A stretch of 64,000 bases of DNA from Apostichopus japonicus (taxonomy: Eukaryota > Echinodermata > Holothuroidea > Aspidochirotida > Stichopodidae), in assembly GCF_037975245.1 (NCBI RefSeq), contig NC_092566.1, positions 9,468,001 through 9,532,000 on the forward strand, in the 5' to 3' direction. The position numbers were made by a program, and so were the translations under genes. Of the stretch, positions 12,115 to 23,760 are shown piece by piece (the first letter of the stretch is position 1; every line of letters starts with the position of its first letter). The notes below the pieces were generated by a model. The model had not been told where the DNA came from, made no database searches, and saw only the letters and a program-made list of their open reading frames with translations.

Positions 12115-12360
12115 TGGTGGCCGGAACTTCATGGTGTTGAGAAACGTCTCTCGATTTTAACACCATCGAATTTAGCACTTCACTTCAGAAAGTGTTGAAA
12201 CCTCAGGTGTTGAAACTCCCCTGAGGTGTTGAAATCCCTTCAGGTGTTGACACCTGTACACAACATCTGTGGTTTCAACAAATGAAAGTTTAGCATATGA
12301 TGTTTCAACACCTCCGGGGGGTTTCAACACTTAAAGTTTCAACACCTGTGGTTTCAATTA
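12115..12360. repeat. Facing arrays of a GTGTTGAAA motif
   Basis: The left half holds about five copies of GGTGTTGAAA-like sequence (12138-12250). The right half holds about five copies of the reverse complement TTTCAACACC (12270-12356). The centre is near 12258. Together they form an imperfect inverted structure built from a 9-10 base motif. Confidence 0.6.
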
Positions 12361-12383
12361 TTCATGAAGTAGCAATTCAGGTC

Positions 12384-12666
12384 CCAGTGGCGGATACAGG
12401 AGGAACATCCCCTCCCAATGGCCATCATCTGCCCTTTTTCCGAAGTGGTAAAATTTTTGTACGAAAACATGTTGGTACACAAATGTAGTTGAAAATGACA
12501 GCACTATTTTGCATCTAAGCTGTTCCACAAAACCAAAATTTTCAATATAAGAGGAGGACACCCCCTCCCCCAGGACTGAGATCCACCAACAAGTTAAATT
12601 CGGGCAGAGTTAGGGACATTCGGGCAAATATCTCTACCCCCCCCCCCCACCCCATTCGCCATTGGT
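12384..12666. mobile_element. hAT-type MITE remnant
   Basis: The left end CAGTGGCGGATACAGG resembles CACTGGCGGATCCAGG of the 19230-20946 element. A C run and ATTCGCCATTGG at the right resemble its partner end. Flanking bases do not give a clear 8-bp duplication, so it is probably decayed or chimeric. Confidence 0.4.
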
Positions 12667-13232
12667 GTGAAACGATCAATATCTCAACCACTATACCGTT
12701 TGGAGTTTCACAAGGTTCAGTTTAGGCCCTCTGCTGTTTACGTTGTACATGTCCCCATTCGGCCAAGTTATTTGAATATTCGTTATCATAGTATAATATT
12801 TGACCAGTATGCTGATGACAACCGTGCTATACATTGCCAAAACTAACTGTGTAAACGTTTGCAGTTGAAACTTGTACTAAAGATAGAAAAGAGTGGTTTA
12901 CCCAAGACAAACCGACACCAATGACTCAAAAACGGAAGTGATCTTAATCCGCTCACGGTATGAAACCTTACTAGCCAGTTCTCCGAGCTTCATATCGGTT
13001 CTTTCTGCATTCAACTTACTGATTCAGCTAGGAATATTGGTGTTACTTTTGGTCATACATATACTTTTAGTCAACATATTTCTAGGACCTGTCGGTCTAT
13101 TAATCAATTCTTTATTCGCAAGATGGCACACATCATTAAACTCACTCAAAAGACTTTCAAGGATATATTATTCCGACAACAATGACTTCCACACTGAATT
13201 ATACTAGTTATTCAATGTTGTATGGTTCGCCC
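12667..13232 (+). pseudogene. CR1/L2-like LINE reverse transcriptase remnant, upstream part
   Basis: From about 12702 the sequence translates as GVSQGSVLGPLLFTLYMSPF, then after a frameshift as DQYADDNRA. These are the conserved B-region and the YADD catalytic motif of CR1/L2-type non-LTR retrotransposons. Downstream pieces (NDSKTEVILI, FFIRKMAHIIKLTQK, MLYGSP) follow the usual order after the polymerase motif. It is 5'-truncated near 12667 and broken by several frameshifts and stops. The frame is cut by the foldback element at 13233 and resumes at 14257 with PDNKLQ. Confidence 0.8.
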
Positions 13233-14256
13233 GTATGGCAAGCCATTTTATTTTTTATTCAGTATTTAATGATATCAACAATTATTTAATGAAAAATGAT
13301 TTAAAGATATCTTTTAATGTATTTTTGATATGTACATATCGCTAATTCGAATTAATGATATGTACATATCACTTATTTGATTTAATGATATCAACAAATA
13401 TGACGTCATATTTACTGATATCACTAATTCGAATTAGTGTTATGTACATATCATTAATTCAAATTAATGATATCATCAAATATGACGTCATATTTACTGA
13501 TATCACTAATTCGAATTAATGATATGTACATATCACTAATTCGAATTAATGATATCAACAAATATGACGTACGTATCAAGAATTCGGCCATATTTAATGA
13601 TATCATTAAATATGGCTGCGATATGTCTGGTTATACGGCGTAGTCTCAGTAACTCATCCGTACACAGGCCTTATGGAACTAAGCTGGTGGTAGTTGGTAT
13701 GGGTCTAGTGCAGTGCAGTATACATTACATTAGTTATACGGTAGGCTCAATACGTAAAACTGCTCTTAATATGGCGGGGATTGAAGCTCAACCAGTTCTA
13801 GACAGAATATAATGCACTAACCGCACTGCACTGTAATTCCCGCCACATAATCCCAGGCGCTCAAACCGAGGGCGTAATTGATGATATCATTAAATATGGC
13901 CGAATTCGTGATATGTACGTCATACTTTTTGATATCATTAATTTGAATACAGATATCTGAAATTGAATTTATGATATCTTGAATTGAATTATTGATATCT
14001 ATAATAGTTCATCTATTTAAGATATCAAAAATTCAATTCTTCATATCAGAAATTTTAATTATGATATCATCAAATAAAATAAAGATATCAATAATTTCCT
14101 TGCACCAATTAATGATATCATCAAATATGACGTACATATCATTAAAACAATTTCAGATATCATGAAATAATTCATATCATTAAATAATTGTTGGTATCAT
14201 TAAATAATTGTTGATATCAATAAATACTGATTAAAAAATAAAATGGCTTGCCATAC
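13233..14256. mobile_element. Foldback element, 1024 bp, 4-bp target duplication
   Basis: The termini are exact inverted repeats (GTATGGCAAGCC outward on both sides) and the terminal inverted repeat extends at least 55 bp. Further in, both arms are made of short tandem palindromes: AATTCGAATT, GATATC, ATATGTACATAT and TGACGTCA. The arms together run about 380 bp each around a centre near 13740. GCCC is duplicated at 13229-13232 and 14257-14260. The target is the coding part of a LINE, and removing the element plus one GCCC rejoins its frame (MLYGSP then DNKLQ). The open frame inside is not credible as a gene. Confidence 0.85.
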
Positions 14257-14770
14257 GCCCGACAATAAACTTCAGTTGCTCCTGCAGCGTACCCAGAATA
14301 CAGCTGCTAGCAAGATTGTCACACGTTGAAAGAAGTCTGCCCACATTAATCCCATTCTAGGTCAACTACAATGGTTATCTGTCTTCTACATTTACAAGAT
14401 AAACTTTAAAATTATCCTGCTCACCTATAAGGTCTTATATGGATTAGCACCATGCGATACATGAATAGTATGATTAGTCCCAAGTTCACCACCCAGTCAC
14501 TTAGATCTTCAAATCAACAACTTCTCCACTGCGTGCCCAACTGGAAGCTCAAGTCATATGGTCCACAGTTGTTTACCATTGCTGCTCCTGCTCTCTGCAA
14601 CCAACTTCTACGGTACATCAGCACCGAACACTAACATTTTCAGCAGCATATAGAAGGTATCTATTTCAGTTGCTTACCCCTAAGCAGAAGTGCCACTGAG
14701 CATTAATTTCCTCTGGATATTGGCGCTATATAAATGTGTATATATTATTATTATTATAATTATTATTAAT
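14257..14770 (+). pseudogene. CR1/L2-like LINE remnant, downstream part and 3' end
   Basis: This continues the 12667-13232 remnant: PDNKLQLLLQRTQNTAASKI, then WLSVFYIYKINFKIILLTYK, and in another frame SLRSSNQQLLHCVPNWKLKS. That is the usual C-terminal region of CR1/L2 proteins. It ends in ATTGGCGCTATATAAATGTG and a short ATT microsatellite, typical of these LINE 3' ends. Frameshifts and stops show it is dead. Confidence 0.8.
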
Positions 14771-14949
14771 GTATAATCATTATACATCTTCAACAGACTC
14801 CTCTTTTCATGCTCCAATGCACATCTAGGCCTTTCCAAATAAGAATACCTGCCAGTTAGGCTATTGGATGATTATAGGACTGGTGGGCCTAGTAAACAAA
14901 GAGGTGCTAACACAGGTCCCAACCAGAGACACTCCTCATGGGCGTAATA

Positions 14950-15275
14950 CATACTGTATACTCACCAAACAATTGATGACACACTAACAGCCATAGAATA
15001 TCACATAACCGATGACATGAGATTTCAGATTGAATTTGCATTGTAGATTTTCACATAACCGATGACATGACACACTCGTGAGTGGCGCTCTTCATATAAA
15101 GCCATACATTTACAATTTTCTGAATCATATCAAAGTGGTGACCAGTGTCCAAATTAAAAACGACTGGCATAGAAAGACTAAAAAGTACCCCTGGAGCAAT
15201 GACCTAATGATAGAACAACCGATGACGTCCTCGATTGTTAGTGTGTCATCAATTGATGGGTGTGTATACATGCGC
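14950..15275. mobile_element. Inverted-repeat element (MITE-like)
   Basis: The left arm near 14955-14990 (AATTGATGACACACTAACA) is inverted at 15237-15262 (TGTTAGTGTGTCATCAATTG). The inner phrase CACATAACCGATGACATGA occurs twice and its inverse ATCGGTT lies near 15280. Exact ends and target duplication were not resolved. Confidence 0.5.
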
Positions 15276-15305
15276 CTGTCATCGGTTGCGAGGTCTAAAC
15301 AAGAG

Positions 15306-15388
15306 CATACATACATACATACACACATACATACATACATACATACATACATACATACATACATACATACATACATACATGCATGCAT
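15306..15388. repeat. (ACAT)n microsatellite
   Basis: About 80 bases of nearly pure CATA/ACAT tetranucleotide, with one ACAC variant. Open frames across it (CMYV repeats) are artefacts. Confidence 0.97.
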
Positions 15389-16436
15389 TGCCATATACCC
15401 ATTTGTAGTTTTTTTTACCCGATTTGGCCGCCAATTGGCCCGGTTTGGTCGTAGAAATAAAACCTGACAACCCTGTTTTGTAAGCATCTTTATATTCATG
15501 CACCTACGCTAAATATTATGGATAGTTTTGAAAACCCTTTAACGATTGAATGTCATCAAGACGGCAATGCACACATGACTGAACCGAAAATGTGCAGTGG
15601 AGAAATGAAATAACATAAGCACCCAAACATTTGATTGACATCGTTATTCAATAGGGATGGTTTTGTTTCATCCCCAGGGACAGCTAATACGTCAGTTTAC
15701 AACTTTATATTTAACTTGTCCTGACGGTTATAAGCATTCCATTCAGTGATTTAATAACTGAACGTGAGATATGTGACTCCCAGACATAACGTCTAAACTA
15801 GAGTATCCCGCAATCTCAGCAAGATGTTTCTTAGCTATTTGAGGGTCTTTAGTGGCATATTAAGCCAAGGAATATTATGGTTGTGTTTGTGTATATATAC
15901 TTTAAATGTGCATAACTTGAAAATCACAAACAAATTATATACTTAATGGCTATAAGATGATATTATCTCTTCTGTGGAGATACACACTGTACTATTTATC
16001 AAACTTTAACCAGACACATGATATTCCCTTCCGAAGGGACATGTGATAACTTTTCTCTGTATGAATATATACAGCGTGTAAGATTGCTCAAAACTTTAGG
16101 ATTTCACATTGACTTTGAGTGGCATTTGCTCTTATATAGCATTTATTATATAAGAGTAATTGATACAAACACTTAGTACAAACATCGTAATGTCACTCAC
16201 TGAACAATATTCTTTTCAAAATATTAACTATGTAAAGTGTTTTATTTTTCACGAATCATAAAATGGAGAGAAGATACACCAGCTATACTGTAGACTCGTT
16301 CTCAGTTGGAGTAAGCATGATGATGATCTTCTCGAGGATATTTCATGTGTTTTCGTTCCTTTATTCACTGTCCCGGTCACTAAGGCTTCGTCGAGTCTAT
16401 TTCACTCGACCTCCATTAGGCTCGAATCCTCTTTAC
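15389..16436. other. Non-coding
   Basis: No gene or bounded repeat seen. The 16263 open frame has no coding character and runs into the MITE at 16437. Confidence 0.5.
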
Positions 16437-16795
16437 AGGCATCGAAGACTCGCCCCAAACCGCGTGCCACGCTCTGAGAAAGTTAACTTTCCGTTGCTAA
16501 CAAGTGATGTTTTATTCTTGTCGCTACAAAATGCAGACAGTAATGAAACGTGATACCTTGTTACCTTTTATCTAGACCTGAGATGTCCATCGCTGCTATG
16601 TACACTGTGTTGTGGATATTGACCGTAGCTGTATGAACTGACTGTACACTAGTGTCTAATTACCGACGGTAGCAAGCTGTGTGTGTATTTTCTGGGATCA
16701 ATGGTAGTGTCTAACACTTCTGTTACACCTCATTCGAAACTAGGTCAGACTACCGGCATGAGACGTATTTTTTTGTGCGCGAGTCTTCACACCCT
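16437..16795. mobile_element. piggyBac-like MITE, copy 1
   Basis: It starts AGGCATCGAAGACTCGCCCC. The right end GCGCGAGTCTTCACACCCT is followed by TTAA at 16796-16799, so the ends form an imperfect inverted repeat. The left flank is TTAC, probably a mutated TTAA. It matches 53367-53714 over its whole length, including CTACAAAATGCAGACAGTAA and the inner TACCGGCAT. TTAA targeting suggests piggyBac-type mobilisation. Non-coding. Confidence 0.75.
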
Positions 16796-16799
16796 TTAA

Positions 16800-18362
16800 C
16801 GGTTTAACGGTCATGGTTGTGCTACTATGGCTACTACACAATCTGTATCCCGTAGATACGATACACTAAACACTGTCGTCAGGGTTGATACCAACGTTCC
16901 ATGTATTACAAACTAATTAATCATGCAACCTCCCACGTAACGAAGCTTTACGTTCACTTTGATAATGCCATAACCTTGTGACTTGTATTTCTACTTGGAA
17001 GGTAGACCTGTATCTTATTAGTTTGATTATAAATTTTTGTAAGATACATTCTGAAACGTGATGCTGGCCGGAAGCTATATTTTATTTAAAGGTCCTCGAA
17101 CGTGTAGGCCTACATATGCATATTCATATAACTTATAGGGATCCTCGATGCTGATTGGACTCAAACTTTTCTTTGTCGGAAAACTAAGATTTGAATGGTC
17201 AGTTACCGGACGATGAGACGTGCGTAAAATATAAAGCACAGATCAGCACAGAGGGGGGGGGGGGGGGGGGGCGTAGTGACGTTAGTACATTACGTACGTC
17301 TTGACCAGTCGAATTCATCACAGTGATCTTGATAACGTTGGTCATCATATTATTCATCGCCCTTCCTTTATCATGGCTTCTGCATTCTTTTCTTGCAATT
17401 GTTCCAATTAGTCTAACCAATGAGTGAACTTGATAATGTCATGACCTTGAGTTATTCATACTGAAAGAATAAACCAAACGTACGATATTTTTCGAAAACC
17501 TTTACACAAAACGAAAATATACAGAAAAGGAGGGCGAGGCGGGCGGGTGAGGGTGGGGGGGGGGGTGAGGGGTGGTGTCTTCAGTTTCTCCAGGTCAATC
17601 GTGATACTGTATGAGAGGAAACATCAGTATTAATCACATGCTGGGTATATTGCCATGGTTTAAGAGTTTACTAAAATTACTCAGGCTGGTGATACCAGCA
17701 TAGTGACAATAACAAGTTTTTCTTTTTTATGCCATGCATGGTAACTTCCCTTCTCCATTTTTGTCTTAATTTCTTTCGACAATAAGCCACAGGTACAACC
17801 AGGAAGACTACATATCGCGAAATTAACAGAAGGATTTGCTGGTCACTCGAATAACTATAATTAAACTCACTATATATCATCTTGATATGTACTTGCTACT
17901 GTTATTCATTTAGTATTGGAATATTTCTTATCTTCCTATATTGCGCAATCGGCAGATAGCTAATTTAGCCTTATCAGTGATGATACATATAGTAGTAGCC
18001 TTGGTCAAGAGTTTAAGTATGATAATGAAACAACTTGTCTCAATTAGCTGTTCTGTTACTGTTGTCACTACTTGCGAGTGTTGTAGATGTTTATGGCAGT
18101 GTTAACATATGTCTTCAACACCATCTCCCATACATAGTTTAATATGCAAATTTCGTTTGTCCTCTTCCCCAACTAGCCGGATCTACCATGCCAACATGCC
18201 GATCTCATAGCTTATGCCTAATGTATGTGTTCCTTGAAAATGAGCGAACGACAATATCAACTCTCTCCGTATTTGAATACGCGAATGTGGCTAGCCATGC
18301 GTGCCGTGGTAGCCCACTCATCTACCATATGTCAGTGTTACAGACCTTAGTGTTGAGAAAGG
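16800..18362. other. Non-coding with long G tracts
   Basis: No gene seen. A G run of 19 lies at 17253-17271, and a second G-rich block lies at 17529-17575. Confidence 0.5.
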
Positions 18363-18681
18363 GCTATGTCCAGGGACGTAGCTAAGGCCTGATGATTGGG
18401 GGGGTGTAGTGGCTGAAATTCCAACTGGATGGGTTTTGGAGTCAGAAAATTCCGACTGCTGCCTTGTACCCCCCCCCCCCCCCCCCCGCACTCATCGTCA
18501 ACGATACGGTCAGTGTCAGTCAGACACCCCATCTTTCGCGACTGCACTTTTGTTCCGAACTTTTTTTCAATACATTTGTACCTTATGGGGCAAAGTTTTT
18601 GCTTATGTTGATGGCACTTTTAAACTCCCGTAGATTAGCATTGAGTGTTTTAATTGTATACCATAGAGACAATGTATATCC

Positions 18682-21276
18682 CAACGTCGTAGCCAGGAAT
18701 TTGAAAGGGGAAGCACTTTTTGCGATTGATATGGGGGAGGGGTCTAAGGGGAGGGGGTGTTCCCCTCCCCTTTGAGATTTTTTTGAACAATTGAAGGTCC
18801 TTAGATGCGATCTGGTGCAATTTATTGCCAGTTTCATCATTATCATATGATATCATATTATCAGCAGATTTTGTTTCCTGTTTGAATTCTTTTACATGTT
18901 CTTTTACATAATATATCAGAAAGACAAACATAGTGCTCTTTTACAATTTTTCCAGAAGGATGATTCTTATTTATTGTCCTATGTCTGGACTTTAATACAT
19001 TTGACGAACTTAACTGATGGACAATATAAACTTTCATATTTTGTAAGACAGCCAGATTTGCAGTGGCCTAAAAAAATATCGTTATCTCCGTGTATTAACA
19101 GTGTAATAATTATTTATAGGAAGTGCGTATCACGTACGATTGCTAGCTTAGCTTCATTACATGCTGTTCGTGCAACAACTTAGGACGAATCATAGAACGG
19201 ATGAGAACGAACTTGTCGTCGTCGTTGTGCACTGGCGGATCCAGGGCCTTTGTTTGGGAGGGGCCAAAGTGGCATTAGAGTGATATGGGGGAGGGGTGTA
19301 AGGGGAGGGGCCCCCCTCGCCTTTGGAAAATTTTCTATTGCTGAATGCCCTTAGATGCAATTTGGTGCGACAAAAGTGTACAATGGTGATGTTAATTTAC
19401 TTCTAAAAAAATGTTTCCCAGGTGTAATTTTCTAAAATATTTATAAAACAAAGTTGGGATCATCTTTCTCAAGAAATTTTATTTCTCATAGGTTATAAAT
19501 TTCTTACAACCAGCCTGTAACTGCAAAATTGTGTTAAACTGTAAATCCTCATGCTCATACATTTACATAGCTCCCAACTCTTGAGAAGGCAAATGCTGGT
19601 CCATGCCACGAATCGCCGTCCTGGGGAGCTTGGGGTATTGGTCGGGGGGGGGGGGACAAGAATGGTCTGTAGGGGCGCTTTCAACACTATCTAAGCGGAG
19701 CGCCACCACAGGTTGGCGCGGAGCGTACATAAAAATTTTGGATAAAGATACTCCCTAGATTGCAGGAAATGACCCTTTCCGGGCCTTGCTAATTTGCAGA
19801 TAAACGGAGAATAAATAGGTGTCGTCGCCATTTTGTCGGAAAATTACACCAACAGAATATGACAAATGTCAATAGGTATATGAGAGCGCAATAAAATAGT
19901 CAATAATCGCGAATAAGTAAAAAGTAGTGAAAAGCTGAAAAGGGAGCCAGCAGTCCATTTGAGTCCGTCCGGGGGGGGGGGGGTATCCGCCCCCTGACTG
20001 TGTATATATACGCTCCGCCGCTAAGTAAGGGGATGTTGGAGAACTGGCTGAAATGAGGCAAGTCATTGGCCTAAGACGAAGTTGTGTTACGCTTACCGGT
20101 ACTTACACTCACTGCTTCCACTTTTCACGGGGCGTGAAGACGCGGTTGGGGTGACAATGTGGTCTATAGCCAGGGGACGGGCCGAGGGTCCCCCAGCATT
20201 TATACTAAAATTATTACACCTATATAGTATACGTGTGCATCGGACAGATCGACAAGTATGCATTGAAAAATGGGCAGATGCACGTTTCGGAGCCTTGGTA
20301 AATATTGGGAGGGGGGGGGGGGGCTTATCATGCATTTGCCCCCTCAACTTTTGAATATTTTTGGAATCCTGGTGATGCCTACATGTAAAATGGTGGCACT
20401 TATAGAAAGGCTTTTGTCACCCAAAATTTTCTGACGAATATGCATTTTTTTTTTGTGTAACATCAATAAATTGAATAGTAGGTGATAATTCATTCTTTCC
20501 CGTGGCATGAAAATGTTCGCTGCTCGCCTCAATGAAAAGAATTATAGGCTAATTTGAGGTTCAAATGATGCTGTAAAGGAGGTTTTATACTCTATTATGC
20601 TAAATGCTATATGCTAAAGAAATGATGGTTGCTAAGTCAAAATTTGATGCCAATTTTTTATGTATACTTGACAATTACAATGCGGTTTTTTCGGACGCTT
20701 GTGCGGGTCAGCGGGTTTGGGTGTTAGAATGCGGGTCTAATTCCCGCGAATTGCAGGTCAGTTGGGAGCTCTGCATTTAATTTTAAACCAGAAAACGAAA
20801 AGGTTAAGACTAGTCTACCACTGCTATTTCTCTCGATTTTTTTTTAATTTCCAATCATATGATTTAGCGGATGTTCGGAAACACTTTTTGGCTCACCTTT
20901 GGGGGGGCCATGGCCCCCCTTGGGCCCCCCCTTGGATCCGCCAATGTCGTTGTGCATACGGTTCGTGACATTCCATCGAGTGAGCTGGTTAGGTAGGCAA
21001 TATGTATTTTATTACGCAGTGGCCTACTGTAGGTTTGAAATAGGCTATGGGCTAAATTTATCTAATTGCATCTGCCAAACTAAGTAAGTAGTTGAATCAG
21101 TAGGCCTGCATGTTATTAAGATTATAATCGAGTTAACGGAGTTGACGAGTATTCAAGATCAAAAGAGCACTGACAAAATACCATGCTAAAAAAACAACAG
21201 TTTTTAAACATTTTTTTCGACACTCAAGGGGGGGGGGGGAGCAGTCGCTCCCCTGCTCCCCCTGGCTACGTCCCTG
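18682..21276. mobile_element. Middle hAT-type element of the nest
   Basis: Ends CAACGTCGTAGCCAGG and, inverted, CAGGGACGTAGCCAGG. The perfect 8-bp duplication GTATATCC lies at 18674-18681 and 21277-21284. It lies wholly within 18371-21732 and itself contains the 19230-20946 element. Non-coding. The left part has G-rich blocks and the phrase CCTTAGATGCGATCTGGTGC, shared with the inner element. Confidence 0.88.
19230..20946. mobile_element. Inner hAT-type element of the nest
   Basis: Ends CACTGGCGGATCCAGG and, inverted, CATTGGCGGATCCAAG. The perfect 8-bp duplication TCGTTGTG lies at 19222-19229 and 20947-20954. It carries the shared core (TCTAAGCGGAGCGCCACC) near 19690-19735 and G runs near 19645, 19971 and 20310. 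Further insertions inside are likely, because the G-run block recurs, but I could not bound them. Confidence 0.88.
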
Positions 21277-21621
21277 GTATATCCTGAACTTACTTTAAGC
21301 TAGCGAACAGGGTCGACCCACCCAATAGCAAAATTAATACATAAATTTTCCGAATTGAAGCTGGCGAACGTTGTATTTTTTTTTAGAGTATTCAAAATCA
21401 TACGAAGTTTTGTATGGTGGAGTATAAGGATCGCGAGATACAATTTCTCAATGTGACGAGGAAAACGTGGTAAATATGACTGATTTAAGGTCAATTTTGA
21501 TCGAAAATTTTATGTCACTCACAAATTACAAGAACATATGAAAATAAGAGTGCGACAGTCAGAAAAATTAGAGCGCGACAGTCGGAAATTCCGAATTGAA
21601 GCTGGCGACAGTCGGAAATTC

Positions 21622-21646
21622 CGACAGTCGGAAATTCCGACTGTCG
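21622..21646. repeat. 25-nt palindrome in a tandem cluster
   Basis: CGACAGTCGGAA, a central A, then TTCCGACTGTCG. Two or three partial copies precede it at 21545-21621. It lies in the right subterminal part of the outer hAT element, where transposase-binding repeats often sit. Confidence 0.7.
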
Positions 21647-21740
21647 CACTCAAATTTTCCAACTATCGTCATTTTTACCAAGATTGGGGGGGTGAGGCAC
21701 CCCCCCACACCCCCCCTCTAGCGACGTCCCTGGCTATGTC

Positions 21741-23135
21741 CCCATAAAAGTAGCAAGCGACAATATCAACTTCCGTCAAACAGTTTGATGTTGCAAATAT
21801 TGCAAGCCATATCTCTATATACTAAACTAACAGAACTACATATATGCTAACAGTTTTGTCTTGGGTAGTCAGTAGATTTCTGCATGTGTGAAAACACATT
21901 TATCTTGTAACAACATTAAACCCCTGTGTAAGAAACATGTGATCAAGTAATTTGTGCTTGGCGGAAAATGTGTTATGTTGTTAACACAATTTACGAATTG
22001 TTTCAATCATTTCACAATTACACAACGAAGCCGCTAGGCCAAAAGCTCGAGTGATCAACTAAGTAACCATTCCGTAGAATCTTATGAAAGATTTGTCATT
22101 GCTTTTGTGATTGTTGTGATCACCGATACGTCAGTTCAACTTCATCATAATAACGAAGGTATCAATGCATCCAAGTGGTAAGTGAATTATTGACACGTGT
22201 TATTTCTTATAAAGCATTGACACTTAAGAAAGTTCCTCACGTTTGACCTCCTGTAGTTTACCACAGAAAATTAACAATGTAAAGGCCTATCATATATTTA
22301 CAAATAATCTTCAAGTAAAGATTTTGAAAATCTTCCCCTTGTGGTTTTAATTTGTCTTGCATTACTGCACGGTAGTGACAACAGTGGGCGGTTTACCAAT
22401 CTTGTATAGTGGTTCATTCCACTGGGTTTATGTAGGGTATAGTGAATATAAATGGTGAACCTGAAGTAACGTCATCTTATGCAGAGAATACGTCTACCTC
22501 TTTTCCCTAACGACTTCTGGCGTTATTATTATTATTTGCTGGCTGTCTTAGTGTGATGTTGGTCAACACGTCGATGTATTCAATTACACGTTAGGCTACT
22601 ACGACAGTTATTATATACACTTATTATATACGCTACAATACCTATACATGATCACTCGATGTTGTGAGGTGACAGTCGATTTCTATGGAACGCCAATAGG
22701 AACTATGTTAACCACATATGATGATCATGTCAAATTTTATGATTATGTACTGAGAATACCAGTTAATGTACTACAGTATTCGTATGTATGATGAAGATGT
22801 GATCATGTAGTATAAACTACATTTCTTCAAAGCTGATTAGGAAGAGGACCTTACGTCATCATCATACAAGTTTGCAATATGGAGTATTCCATAATCTCTT
22901 AGTCAAACTCAGACATATGTGACTATAGTCAACAATTATGACTGAAAAAAATACTCTTGATGATCCAAAACCAATATTAGGCGTCATTATGAATTATAAC
23001 TACCAAGCTTTACGATACCAAGGTAATATCGCTTGTTCGACACAAGAAATGTTGACAATAGATAGAAGAGGGGAAGTGGTCAAAGTGTTGATTGCGGAGA
23101 TACTATGAGGTCACTCTGTTTTTTTTATACATGTA
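21741..23135. other. Non-coding
   Basis: No gene or repeat with clear borders seen. A short ATT run lies near 22527. Confidence 0.5.
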
Positions 23136-23760
23136 AATAATAATAATAATAATAATAAATAATAAGCAAATATTTATAGAGCGCTTTATGCAAAGGCCTC
23201 AAAGCGCTTAAACAAGTACACAAATATGCAAGTCAAAACACTGTAAATTTTTGGAATAAATGAGTTTTTAAGAGACGCTTAAAACAGTCAACCGATGGTG
23301 CATTGCGAATTGAAGATGGTAGATTGTTCCAGAGATGAGATGCAGCAGAGATGAAGGCTCTTTCTCCATAAAACTTTGTGTTTGGGGTATGGCTGGTGGC
23401 AAGAAGACACTTTGTAGACGAGCAAAGTTGGCGTTGAGGATGATACTGAGGAATTAAATTTGTAATGTAACCAGGGGCAAGGGAGTGTTGTGATTTGTAC
23501 GTTAAGAGGAGGAGCTTATAAATTAACCACTGCGAAAAAAGTGGCGTTGTGAAGTATACAACGGTGTTTCAAACTTCCGCCAATAAAGAAGACGAACTCT
23601 TCGACACGTGTTATAGTTCGGGAGAGTGGGACGGAAGGAATGGGAATCAAAACTAACATGAATCTATAGGTTATGTTTACAATTATTGGTCCCAAACGTA
23701 ATGACATGCGCTCAAAATTGTACAGAGATTCCAAAATTCAAGAAAGCAGTGGGAAAAAAA
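23136..23760. repeat. Dispersed repeat-like segment
   Basis: An AAT microsatellite (23136-23165) leads into TTTATAGAGCGCTTTATGCA, CCTCAAAGCGCTTAAACA and a run containing TTCCAGAGATGAGATGCAGC. This phrase order resembles repeats I associate with marine animal genomes, but the class is not certain and no ends were found. Confidence 0.4.

Larger units (their letters stand above)
18371..21732. mobile_element. Outer hAT-type element of a three-level nest
   Basis: Ends CAGGGACGTAGCTAAGG (left) and, inverted, CAGGGACGTCGCTAGAGG (right). The perfect 8-bp duplication GCTATGTC lies at 18363-18370 and 21733-21740. Most of the 3362 bp is later insertions. Without the inner element it would be about 760 bp and has no transposase-like frame. 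Subterminal sequence at 21540-21650 is built from GACAGTCGGAAATTCC repeats. Confidence 0.88.

Noticed and set aside
13549-13812. 87-residue frame in the foldback element
   Set aside because: It runs from palindromic repeats into the centre of the element; no domain, and the element has no other coding sign.
15125-15503. Cys-Met-Tyr-Val repeat proteins
   Set aside because: Artefact of the (ACAT)n microsatellite.
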